Of a stretch of 64,000 nt of DNA, positions 34,313 through 45,650 are shown piece after piece. Source of the DNA: Trema orientale (taxonomy: Eukaryota > Streptophyta > Magnoliopsida > Rosales > Cannabaceae); the NCBI GenBank assembly GCA_002914845.1, contig JXTC01000117.1:161702-225701 (forward strand). Reading direction: 5' to 3'. The notes beneath the pieces are model-generated. The model saw only the letters and a program-made list of their open reading frames with translations, had not been told where the DNA came from and searched no databases. A program made the position numbers and the translations under genes. The number at the start of each line of letters is the position of its first letter. Within the stretch, counting starts at the first letter, position 1.

Positions 34313-36683
34313 TGATTGACCTGAGCAGTTATGTATTGATCTTTACGAATTGTTTTGGTAAAGGGCTTATAATAGGAAATTTTGTAGATATTCCCCGGAA
34401 TATATAACATCAACAAAAGAGGAAATAGGCCCCACTAATTCTAGGTGGCTCACACACTATTGTTTTAATGTACACAAAATTTATATTAGTGGTTCACCTT
34501 TAATGCGAGTACCACGTCTATTTTTCTACTGCGGGTTTTTATTATAATGACGAAGAATTTTAAGAACTCACACCTCAAGATTCTCGGAACTGTACAACTT
34601 CACTCTGTTATCCTTCTCTACCTAAATGGATTGTGAGGACTGCCAAAGAGAATGGATGACTTGGAGCATATTTTTTAGTCCTTGAAGAGCTCATCAATCG
34701 TGAAAAACCGAGCACGAATAGAGACCCTAGAAATCATTTATGACATAGAGACACAACAGGTCGATCACAAGGGGATGGGTGATGTCCATGCAAAGGCTGC
34801 GCGCTTTCTAACGAGGAGGGAGACTCGTACCCTAGCGGAGAAGGGTACGTGACCTTAAAAACAGCGTGGAATGAGCGTCAAATTAAAGGCATCAACCTAG
34901 ACTCATATTCTCAAGATAGAATACTTGAAAATTCTCATCATTTTCATGTTACCTAGAATAACAAAAAATGTAATAATAAAAATATTACATAGTCTGGAGT
35001 AATTAAAGGAGAACTTTTCATTTTAACTAAAAATTTAGAGGTAATGATGTTGTACGACGCTTTTAAACAATCGTATATTGTAATTACATTCGGAGTTTCG
35101 CATGATCATGTGCTTGATATAGTCCCCAAGTGGCCATTGTGTACGGAAGTTTATTTGTCACCACACCTAGATATTCCCTATATTTTGTTGCGACAACGGA
35201 CAAAATGGCCCACTTGGGCGGTTGGACAATTCTCTTGTCCAAACTCGTTTTGGCTGCAAATAGTATATACTCCTTGGTCTTATTAATAATCGTCCTTGTA
35301 TAGTTATCTCGGCCTTTTATTACCATTGATAACATCATTAGTTAGCATATCACTTCCCCATTTCCAAACGAATTTAGGAGTGGATTTTAGTAATCCCACA
35401 ACGCCATGTGACCCAAACTCGTGAGAATTTTTCTCAAGAACTATGCAATGCCTTAATTGTCACTTATGACCAAAACGGTAATGAACTGCAAAAGCAGCAT
35501 GTGAATGTTTTTTAAATTACTGATTGAGTCGATATGGTATCTTAAATGACCAAGAACATACTCGTGCACTTGCTACTTTTATTTAAGGAAGACGTTTTCT
35601 TATGCATTTATATTTTATACGACTTTAAAAAAATAATTAAGATCAAGATTTTCAATTTTTTTGCAGGTTAAAGTTCCAAAAATTTTTAAAAAAATGCTAC
35701 TATGATTTTTATTTTATTATTTCCTTTTTTTTTTGTTTAATATATCGTGTTGTTTTAAGCAATACAGTATTGTTCTGGTCATCAAAATTTTTTACATTTC
35801 GAAAACATGTACGAGTTTTTTTTTCGTTTATATATAATAGCAATGGATAAATTTGAAACACAAGTTATTACAAAGAATATTTTATAAAAGAAAAAAAAAA
35901 GTGCATAATGACAGCAAAATCATGGTTTTAGAAGTAATCATTTCTATACTTCTCGAATTCTGTTGTAAAAAACGATAACTCGTTATACATTATTATATTT
36001 TAAAAGAGCCAAGACAAGTTTTACCGAGCTTCAATTTTATTCAACTGATTTTCATTCGCTTTTAAAATCTAGAAGTAATCCGCTACAAGCAATCCCTAAA
36101 CCTCTAATATAGTGTCTTTCAAATCTGTTTCATTTTTTAATCAGATCTAGAGAGGTCTTTTGAATACCTTCATGTTAAAAATCTTCCTTTAGAGTCGTCA
36201 AGCCTAGCGGTTTATGACACTGATGATGATGGATATGGGATTGTTGTGGTGTTTCAGATGGATGTCGTGAAAGGGGTCTGCTGTGGCATTTACTGATGAA
36301 CACTATAAAGATGAGTCTGTTGTGGCGTATACTATGGACACCTTAAAGTAGTTTTTTTTTTTTAGTGGGAGGTGGCATATACAATCATATACCTTGTAAT
36401 AGGAATTAATAGTCCACACTCTTACTTAGTTTGGACTTTGGAGTGATATAAAGATGTATCTTGAGGGATATTTCTAGTTTCTTTAGAAACGTATACTTTT
36501 TTTGCAACTGATTTGGCTAATTATTAATTTAATTCCTTTAAAGAGTCATTCAAAAAAGAAAGTATCCTTTCACTTCTAATTAATATTTGAAAGCTTTTTA
36601 TCTCAAGTCTTAGGCTGAACCCGAGTCACGTAACTGAATGTTAGCTGTTTACTTTTGAGTGATAAGCTCCAGCAGATATTTTT
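34311..36683. other. Spacer with short decayed coding-like stretch
   Basis: At about 34700-34850 one plus-strand frame is open for about 50 codons (IETLEIIYDIETQQVDHKGM). It has a higher GC content than its surroundings, but no family is recognised. Opposing 80-codon frames at 35044-35338 have no recognised domain. The rest is AT-rich. Confidence 0.35.
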
Positions 36684-37024
36684 TAGAATATTTACTAGAA
36701 ATGGCCCTTTTTTTAAGACCAATTTAAAAAATGGCTGTTTTTACACCTATTTAAATAAATGACCACTTTATAATTTTATTTTTAAAAATAGCCTTTTTCA
36801 GTTGATCTATTTTCTTATAAAGTAAATCAATTTTTAAAAAAATAAATAATTTTTTTAGAAAAAAAAAATCAATTTTTTTAAAAAATAAATTTTTATATTT
36901 TGATATACTAAATAGAGTAAATCAATTTTTTATAAAGTAAATCAATTTTTTTAAAAAAATAAATCAATATATTTTGATATACTAATAGTTTTTATCCATT
37001 GGGGCTAGTTCAGTGGGTGGAGTG

Positions 37025-39153
37025 TGTCACGACCGAAAATCCAAGGCCGTGACTTTTAGTAAATTTATGTTGAAACAGTGATAAATAGTGATATTCCAAA
37101 ATTCCAGAAAATCGAGTACTTGAAATTTTAGGTTTTAGTCCTCAAAAGTGAGTAAATTACAAAATCATGAAACTTTCCATTTCTTTCAATTTCTCAAGAA
37201 AATCTATATTTAAAAATGGAGAGAAATTATAAATAATTAGTTTGGAAACGTTTACTAAATCATGAATTTTAATGAAGCATTCAATTAAAACTTTAGGCCC
37301 AATGTCCAAATAATTTACATAAAATCGTTTGTACTTCGAAGCACACAATTTAATGCTAAAATCGTCCTCATACATCCACTTAGTAAATACACTATTATTG
37401 GCTAAATAAATTTGACAAGAAAAGGAAGAGAAAAAATAGAATAGGAACCAACCATCAAAGATGTGGGAAACGATATACATATGCCAAACAAGCTTGTCAA
37501 GCCATCCAGATTATAACTCCAAAATAAATCACCTGAAAGTATGAAGAAGTAGGGGTTGAGCACGTGAATGCTCAGTAGAGATTCGATTACAAGTTTTTAT
37601 ACATAAGAAATATACTCACGTTGAAGGTCCTGCATGGTTAGTATTCCATTCAAAACAGTTCACAAAATTCAAGTGGAAATCATAGTCCAACGGTTCAAAC
37701 ATTCCAAACCATTGTAAAACATCCATCAAAACCAGTACATATCTATTCAAGCCAATATATAACAATGTATGTAATCATGATGTCCGAAGTGTCCTAGTGG
37801 ATCACTCGTCACTCCGAGCCACCTAAAAAAATGACCGTAAGTCCGATCACCCTATGTGGGCGTCGTCAGTCCGACGGCCGCGTTAGTGTGTGAATGCAAG
37901 CATATGCTATATGAATGACATGATATCAGAGTATGTACTATTTCCACAAAATCTCAAGATAACCATGCAGTATTCTTTAATCAAATAGCATTTATTCCTC
38001 AAAACTGAGTTTTTAAATCATTTTGGATTTTCTATAAATTTCGGCATTATAACAGCCATTTTTGATCAAAACCCAAAAATCCAATTTCCTGCATAAAACA
38101 GTTCAAAACAGTATAAATGACACGCCAACCAGTATGGCGTGTCTCCCAGGCAGTTTATATCTCAAATCAATTCAAAAACAGATATAAACACAATTTTTTA
38201 TAATTAATTTCACGAAATTCTATATTTATTCAAAATATGTGAAAATTAAAATTAAATCGATTTTAAAGATCAAGTAATCGAATTCCTACTTCAATCGAGT
38301 GTCCAAATACCGTTATAGGGCTATGGAGAAAGTTTGGCGTCGTTTGGGTGTCGTTTGGAGGACCGAGTGTCGTTTTCGAACCGATCAATATGTTTGAAAA
38401 CTAGAATTTTCAATCGGAGCTTCTGATCGTGAAACGGACTTCACCACTGAATTTAGAACACCCCAAAACCCTAGGTTAGACATATAATTCGTCAAATTTG
38501 GGTGCGGGCCCCACGGCACGCAAATCGAGACGATCTAAGCCGTTCAATTTAGTTTTTTGGGCCCGACACCAAATATAGGTAATATATATAAATATATATA
38601 TCAAAATTCTTGTTTTCACGAGCAGATCACAAATATGAGGTTTGTTTTACGATTTAACGGTCAGATTGTGAAATTTAAATATAAAACTAAATTAACTCAA
38701 AATTTACAAAAATGACAAAATTCAATCCAGGCAATTTCAAGTTGAGATATATATACTATGTTGAAGATCGTGATGAGACAAATCCATCGGGACCGATTTC
38801 ACGGCGAATCGACGTCGGAATCTTCGCCGGCAGCCATTTTCCTCTGCAGCAGCTCATCTTCTCCAGTGCCGATTCGGAGCTCCGGTGGCGTCCAAACTTC
38901 AGTGGCGAGCTTCCCTGGCGACGATGCAACGTTTTGGGCAGTCCTCAGTAGCTGACGTTGGCCGGAGCGCGTTTGTCGGTTGTGAACCTGCGCTGCTCGC
39001 ATCGGCTAGAGGAAAGAAGAAGAAGAAGAAGAAGAAGTCGTGGGGGAGGAGAGAGAAAGAGAAAAAAAAAATATATGTATTTAGTTTTTTTCAGTTTTTT
39101 TTTTTAAATAGGTAAAAGGACAAAATTATCCTTATAAAAACAGGATTTTTACA
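37025..39153 (-). repeat. 3' LTR of the Gypsy-type element
   Basis: 2,129 bp. Aligns with 42514-44343 almost base for base outside a short region at an assembly N. Contains a GC-rich patch with GGCGAATCGACGTC-like sequence at about 38800-39010; the open frames there are chance. Read on its own strand it has a CTACTGAGCATTCACGTGCTC motif common to LTRs of this clade. Confidence 0.85.
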
Positions 39154-39188
39154 TCTTTCCCCCCTTAAAAGAATTTCGTCCCGAAATT
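39154..39188 (-). other. Polypurine tract and terminal pol-like motif
   Basis: The minus strand reads AAGGGGGGAAAGA immediately before the 3' LTR and AATTTCGGGACGAAATT just upstream. The latter is a hallmark of the pol end in Tekay/Del-type Gypsy elements. Confidence 0.75.
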
Positions 39189-42100
39189 CAAATACGATAA
39201 AGGTACAAGTAAAACAACAAGGGGTAATAGTCAAAAGGAGAATGAACCAATGGTCATAGAGTGAAGGAGTAGCAAATCAAATACTGGTTTAATCAATAAG
39301 TGTGAAACATACACTCTTCACTTAGTGTTAACTTCACTTGGTATTAGGGCTCCGCCAATATACCAATGTCACATAAAGGTATATGATAAGGACGTTCACA
39401 AAAGACTTGGAATCGCAAAATAACTCATCAATAGGCATGAGGCCTTGATACCAGAGTTAGGAATCGATGACCCCAAATTGGTAATTATTCGCAGAAGCAG
39501 TAGCTTTAATCAAGACTAGAAGTCGAAAACACAAGACTTCTATAATTAGAACGATGATTGTTAGGCACCAATACAGTATAGCAGACCAAATGTCAGGTAT
39601 GTACAATACCATCCCTAGATCACAATAGATCAATAACACACTGGGACAATTCTATTTGTCTATAGCTAAACTTGGTCCTAATCACTCACTGAGTCCAAAA
39701 ACTCTAACAAGCTTCTCATCAAGACAAGATTGCTCCTTAACAGGGTTTCGAATGGGAAACAAATACACTTGTGTTACACCAGATACAAGATAGACGAGTT
39801 TAGAAGTCAAAAACGACAACAAAAGTACAATGACATAAGTCATTTACTGTTCCTCATAACGAATGAGTAACGATCATATACACAAGACATTTCTAATCAA
39901 TGACAAGACTAGAATCACCATGAATGGAAATCTCTAACATAAAAGCAATTAGCACATCAAATGCCAATGAAACCGCAACAGTCCAAGCATATAAAATGCA
40001 AGTATCCACATAATAAATATAGTCCAAAGACTCCCAAGTCTTTCATCTTAAGTTATATCACAGGGTATTAACTCATACCGTAATTTAACCCAAAGACTCT
40101 TCAAGTCTCTTTGTCCAATAAGGAATTATAATAACAATCCCAAATCATCAATCACTTTCAAAGAAAGTCTTTGATAGAAGGAAAAGTCATATAGAAATGA
40201 CTCAAAATCCAATATGCAAATAAAACCAGTAACAATACTACAATGCCCCAGAAACAAGGTTTCAACAGAATAGGTTGTCTCTGCAGCGACACCTGTCTTC
40301 TATCGACTCATTTTGTTTTAAAATTCATAAACAATTTTTCAAAAATATTTTTGAAAGCATGCGACACAAAGTCAGGGGTATATAGGAATACTACATCAGT
40401 TCACAATAAGGTCTCACCTTGACCATAGATAAACTAAACTTGAACTTCAAGTATTCCGTTTTAAAATCTAATAACAAGAGTTCAATAATTCTCTATATAG
40501 ACTCATGAGTGAATTGATCCATATGCCTTCAATTATACCACCATAATGATGCTTGGATCTATCTTAAATTAAGTAATGAGTCATAAACTGTACTCAATAC
40601 CAATGAACTCAACGATGACTCTAATCTACAACAGATCATAACAAGAGTCTCCAATACGAGGAGTTCTCAACACTTAGGATATCAAATCAAATCAACCACA
40701 CAAGTGCTCAATCATCTAATTGAGACCAACAAGGTGAAGTCATTCCAGTTTGACTTATCCAATAAACAATACATCTATTGAACACCAAGGATTTTAACAA
40801 TCCAATGAACAATAATATCATGTATACTTCAATTTTTATAAGCAAGTCACATATACAATAGAGAAGTTTGAAAAGATAAACATATCCAAACAACAAAGTA
40901 AATATAGTCATAATGACAAGATTTTACAAAACTTCCAATTTAAGTTTTCAAAATATAAAATTTCTCCATTTACACAAGGTTCCATACATGCTAGCAAAAC
41001 TAATTTTACTTAGCAAAATTCTTGTAACAAGATATCATACATTTGATTTTTAGAAATATATGCACAAATTTTTAAAAATTTACATGCATACCACAAGTAA
41101 ATCATTCTAACGATTTCTTTTAAAAAAATTCGAACTTATCGCCAAAAGTTACCACATAATTTTTCCATAAACATATTACGTTTATTTCCAAGTCAATTTA
41201 TGAATTTATTTTCCAAAGCTCTCATTGGATTCAAAATCAGGTGACAAGTAGAAACTCGATAATTCTTAACAATTGTATCTACTATATTCAAAACTAGAAA
41301 AAAAATATTTAGAAATTTTATTTCTAAATTAACACCACTAAATGTATAATGATATCTCACAAGTACCACAACTAGTTTTAAGTAAATCAATTATTTAAAT
41401 TTTATATTCCTAGCCATTTCACAAACCTTAAATTCAAATAGTATTATTAATTTTTAAATCCAAACGTTCCTTGAAAAATATAAATTACATACACCCAAAT
41501 ATTATTCAAAATTAAGACATATATCGTTTCTTTGAAAACTAAAATGATACATTGGTTAATTGCAAATCTCCTCTTCATGCAAAACCAATTTTATTAACTT
41601 GATATTTTCAAAAGTTTCAAGGCCAATTTATCAAGCTTATGTCTAACTAAATTTCAATTTTGCGAAAATGTCTACCGCATTTAAATCCAAAATTATCAAA
41701 TTAGAATTTTCTAAAGCTTCAAAACTGATTAATCAGGTTTTAAGTTTAACCAATTTCTAAAATTTCTATATTTAAGGGCCACATAAATAAATTTGGCAAA
41801 ATTAGTGCAATGCAACATTCAAGCCAATATGACATATCATACCAATTTATTAACCAATTAGATTCCACTAATTCAAGAATTTTCTTGCAAATATTAAACT
41901 TGGTAAGACTAGACAAGAACACATTTTTTTTTTATAACCAAGTTCATATTATTAAATCAATTCATGAATAAAAACTAACATATCGTGTCCACTAAAAAGT
42001 CCAACCAATGCATGATAGAAAATTATGAAAACATACTACTATACATTCAAACTAGTTACTCATATATAAACAATTTCCAAGAAATTCAAATCACAATTCC

Positions 42101-42497
42101 ACAAGCACAAATAATGTCAAGTCATGCCAATCAAGACACAAGACACTAAATTGTTATCTTAGAACCTATGAAGTTCATATAGCTTATCATCATAATGGAT
42201 ATAAGAGTATAAGAATTGATGTCCATTTGAATTTAGAAATTTCAACAAGAGTAAAATTCACTAGTCTCGTGTCATCCCGACACTTCTGAGACAATAACTT
42301 CAGGGTTATAACTATCCTAAGGATATCAAAGTTCCATTCTAGGGAAGTGAACGAAGGATTCAGAACGAATCAGAGCAAAGTCAACATATTTAGCTGATTC
42401 CTAAGTGATGTATGAGGTATTTATCAAATACTTTTCTAAATCATTTTTAAATACAAAAATACCATAGGCAAAATCCCAGACAGATCTGAAGCCTAAA
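39189..42497 (-). other. Non-coding interior of the Gypsy-type element
   Basis: About 3.3 kb with only short frames (under 70 codons) and no gag, protease, reverse transcriptase or integrase motifs on either strand. It is A-rich on the plus strand with many CAA and TCA words. Confidence 0.7.
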
Positions 42498-42509
42498 GCT
42501 CTAATACCA
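42498..42509 (-). other. Primer binding site (initiator Met tRNA type)
   Basis: Minus-strand TGGTATTAGAGC four bases inside the 5' LTR, one mismatch from the initiator-Met complement. Confidence 0.75.
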
Positions 42510-42513
42510 AAAC

Positions 42514-44343
42514 TGTCACGACCGGAAATCCAAGGCCGTAACTTTTAGTAAATTTATGTTGAAACAGTGGTAAATAGTGATATTCCAAAATTCTAGAAAA
42601 TCGAGTACTTGAAATTTTAGGTTTTAGTCCTCAAAAGTGAGTAAATTACAAAATCATGAAACTTTCCATTTCTTTTAATTTCTCAAGAAAATCTACATTT
42701 AAAAATTGAGAGAAATTATAAATAATTAGTTTGGAAACTTTTACTAAATCATGAATTTTAATGAAGCGTTCAATTAAAACCTTAGGCCCAATGTCCAAAT
42801 AATTTACATAAAATCGTTTGTATTTCGAAGTACACAATTTAATGCCAAAATCGTCCTCATACATCCACTTAGTAAATACACTATTATTGGCTAAATAAAT
42901 TTGACAAGGAAAGGAAGAGATGAAATAGAATAGGAACCAACCATCAAAGATATGGGAAACGACATACATATGTCAAACAAGCTTGTCAAGCCATCCAGAC
43001 AATAATCCCAAAATAAATCACCTGAAAGTGGGAAGAAGTAGGGGGTGAGCACGTCAATGCTCAGTAGAGATTCGATTACAAGTTTTTATATATAAGAAAT
43101 ATACTCACGTTGAAGGTCCTACATGGTTAGTATTCCATTCAAAACAGTTCACAAAATTCAAGTGGAAATCATAGTCCAACGGTTCNACCATGCAGTATTC
43201 TTTAATCAAATAGCATTTATTCCTCAAAACTGAGTTTTTAAATCATTTTGGATTTTCTATAAATTTCGGCATTATAACAGCTATTTTTGATCAAAACCCA
43301 AAAATCTAATTTCCTACATAAAACAGTTCAAAACTGTATAAATAACACGCCAACCAGTGTGACGTGTCTGCCAGGAAGTTTATATCTCAAATCAATTCAA
43401 AAATAGATATAAACACAATTTTTTGTAATTAATTTCACGAAATTCTATATTTATTCAAAATATGTGAAAATCAAAATTAAATCGATTTTAAAGATCAAGT
43501 AATCAAATTCCTACTTCAATCGAGTGTCCAAATACCGTTACAGGGCTGTGGAGAAAGTTTGGCGTCGTTTGGAGGACCGAGTGTCGTTTTCGAACCGATC
43601 AATATGTTTGAAAACTCGATTTTTCAATTGGAGCTTCAAATCACAAAACGGACATCACCACTGAATTTAGAACACCCCAAAACCCTAGGTTAGACATATA
43701 ATTCGTCAAATTTGGGTGCGGACCTCACGGCACGCTAGTCGAGACAATCTAAGCCGTTCGATTTAGCTTTTCGGGCCTGACACCAAATATAGGTAATATA
43801 TATATATCAAAATTCTTGTTTTCACGAGTAGATCACAAATATGAAGTTGTTTTACGATTTAACGGTCGGATTGTGAAATTTAAATATAAAACTAAATTAA
43901 CTCAAAATTGACGAAAATGGCAAAATTCGATTCGGGCTATTTCAAGTTGAGATAAATATACCATGCTGAAGATCGTGACGAGATAAATCGATCGGGACCA
44001 ATTTTACGGCGAATCGACGTCAGAATCTTCGCCGGCGGCCATTTTCCTCCGCGGCAGCTCATCTTCTCCGGCGCTGATTCGGAGCTCCAGTGGCATCCAG
44101 ACTTCAGCGGCGAGTTTCCCTAGCGACGGCGCAACATTTTGGGCAGTCCTCGGCGGCTGACGTTGGCCAGAGTGCGTTTGTCGGTGGTGAACCTGCGCTG
44201 CTCACGTCGGCTGGAGGAAAGAAGAAGAAGTCATGGGGGAGGAGAGAGAAAGAGAAAAAAAAATATATGTATTCAGTTTTTTTTAGTTTTTTTTTAAATA
44301 GGTAAAAGGACAAAATTGCCCTTATAAAAATAGGATTTTTACA
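42514..44343 (-). repeat. 5' LTR of the Gypsy-type element
   Basis: 1,830 bp, paired with 37025-39153. A single N at 43186 marks an assembly join inside it, so its true length is uncertain. By eye the two LTRs differ at a few percent of positions. Confidence 0.85.
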
Positions 44344-44664
44344 GAGTGGGTAGAGATTGGGTACTAGGTCAGGAGTTCAACTCCTAGGATGAGTAAGTTA
44401 TTTTCTTTTAATTTGTAATAAGTAGAGGTCATTAGCTAAGTCATACTTTAATTTTAAAAAAATGTGGTCATTTTTTTAAATAATTTTCAAAATTTGATCA
44501 TTTTTTAATAGTATGTGAAAAATAATTATTTTACAAATTATGATCCAAAATATGATCACTTAGCTAAAACCTCTATCGGGTTAAGTAGGCAATTGCCACT
44601 TTTTTCAAATGTTTAACTAAATTTACCACCACCATTAGATTTTACCACTTTTGGGAAGGAATTA

Positions 44665-44800
44665 ATCATGAATTCATCAAGAATACATCAAGAATCCATC
44701 AAGATCACCATCGACGTCAAGAATCTGTCAAGAATCCATCAAGAATCTATCAAGATTGTCAAGAATTCATCAAGAACCTATCAAGAATTCATAAAAAAAA
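44665..44800 (+). repeat. Minisatellite of ATCAAGAA-type units
   Basis: About ten to twelve units of roughly 11-12 bp (ATCAAGAATCC, GTCAAGAATTC and variants). The 61-codon frame through it encodes a SRIHQESIK repeat and is low complexity. Confidence 0.75.
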
Positions 44801-44944
44801 GTGGTATGGTGGTAGATTTAATTAATAAGGAAGAAAAAGTGGCTTCTAACTAATTTTTTCACCTCTATCTTCTATTTAAAATAAATAAATATGGCCATTT
44901 TCCCCCCAAAAAAAATGACACGTGGAACATAAAATTCCACCGCC

Positions 44945-45005
44945 GTGATGAATGACGTTAATAGATCTTGGATTGATGAATGACGTTAATAGATCTTGGA
45001 TTGAG
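44945..45005 (+). repeat. Tandem duplication of about 28 bp
   Basis: GATGAATGACGTTAATAGAT and following TCTTGGATT occur twice in direct succession. Confidence 0.8.
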
Positions 45006-45260
45006 TCAAGTCCTAATTAAGTTAATCTCATCCTGCAATTCTGAGATACTAGAATAAAGTTCCATTTTCAATTTTTGTCAACAAAAAAAGATGCTTATAG
45101 AGATAATTAAATTGTAACTACTGGTTTTTGAATCAATAAAAAATATCACCTAATTTAAGTATCTATGTTTAATATATGTCTTGTACAATTTAATATAACA
45201 TTATGTAACTATTTAAAAAAAAAAAAAAGTTCCATAGGTAATATCCCCTGGCCTCCCTAA

Positions 45261-45306
45261 TATATATATATATATATATATCACCCAGCCCCATACAGAT
45301 TATATA

Positions 45307-45337
<31 letters not shown>

Positions 45338-45340
45338 ATA
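45261..45340. repeat. (AT)n microsatellites with (AC)n edge
   Basis: Two pure TA runs (45261-45281 and about 45307-45329) separated by a short non-repeat, the second ending in ACACACAC. Confidence 0.9.
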
Positions 45341-45369
45341 CACACATCCCACTCAAAAAAATAAAATAA

Positions 45370-45526
45370 AGGACGCGTCTACAATAGGGCGTTCCTACAT
45401 AAGGCCATATTTATACATCGTTTGATGGGAATCTGTGTATAAATAGATTCTCCACAGATTCCCATCAAACGGTGTATAAACAGAGATAGCTATAATAGGG
45501 ACGCCTCTATTATAGCCGCCTCCAAT
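45370..45526. mobile_element. Foldback MITE with strong hairpin
   Basis: Left arm GGACGCGTCTACAATAGGGC and right arm (reverse complement GGAGGCGGCTATAATAGAGG) continue inward to a perfect CGTTTGATGGGAATCTGTG pair around a 15-base loop. The left inner arm is at about 45420-45438 and the right at about 45454-45472. Target duplication unclear in AT-rich flanks. Confidence 0.7.
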
Positions 45527-45564
45527 AAAATTTTAAAAAATAGAGAAGCCCAAAATTTGCTTTA

Positions 45565-45650
45565 AAACTGAACTGACATATAGTAATTTATTATGAAAAA
45601 AAAATGTGGGACTGACATATAGTAATTTATTATGAGAAAAAAAAATGCCG
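45565..45650 (+). repeat. Tandem duplication of about 40 bp
   Basis: ACTGACATATAGTAATTTAT plus an A-run occurs twice in succession. Confidence 0.75.

Larger units (their letters stand above)
37025..44343 (-). mobile_element. Non-coding Gypsy-type LTR element (LARD-like), 7.3 kb
   Basis: Direct repeats at 37025-39153 and 42514-44343 have TGTCACGACC...TTTTTACA ends on the plus strand and an exact 5-bp duplication GAGTG at 37020-37024 and 44344-44348. Orientation is minus: a polypurine tract lies at 39154-39171 (minus CTTTTAAGGGGGGAAAGA) and an initiator-Met-type primer site at 42498-42509. Next to the tract, AATTTCGTCCCGAAATT (39172-39188) resembles the last pol bases of Tekay/Del chromoviruses. 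The 3.36-kb interior shows no gag or pol frame on either strand, so it fits a large retrotransposon derivative moved by another element's proteins. It looks complete at both ends but codes for nothing. Confidence 0.85.
37001..44455 (+). repeat. SINE-like tRNA-derived repeat (family S), split by a Gypsy-type element
   Basis: The left part (37001-37024) begins GGGGCTAGTTCAGTGGGTGG, matching a pol III A box (TAGTTCAGTGG). The right part (44344-44455) continues with GGTAGAGATTGGGTACTAGG, a B-box-like GGAGTTCAACTCC, then TTTAATTTGTAATAAG and GTCATTAGCTAAG. Removing the 7.3-kb insertion and one GAGTG gives a tRNA-like head of normal spacing. Other copies: 5101-5215 and 5625-5735. Confidence 0.65.
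36684..44572 (+). mobile_element. MITE W, copy split by a SINE-like element and a Gypsy-type element
   Basis: The left part (from 36684, GAATATTTACTAGAAATGGCC, then TTTTTACACCTATTTAAA) and right part (44456-44572, with TTATGATCCAAAATATGATC and TTAGCTAAAACC) equal the two ends of MITE W copies at 55959-58685. The middle of the MITE was opened by the SINE-like element at 37001. Confidence 0.55.

Noticed and set aside
35044-35338. 80-codon plus frame and 84-codon minus frame
   Set aside because: They overlap on opposite strands, no domain is visible and no supporting splice or promoter context exists.
37157-37480. 107-codon minus-strand frame, repeated at 42646-42969
   Set aside because: It is the same LTR sequence twice, F/Y/L-rich with no recognised domain; repetition reflects LTR identity, not a conserved gene.
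38712-39115. Overlapping frames of 65-80 codons in the GC-rich part of the Gypsy-type LTR (and the matching frames at 44090-44313)
   Set aside because: They lie in an LTR, overlap on both strands, end in low-complexity K/E or A/T tracts and show no domain; GC richness keeps frames open by chance.
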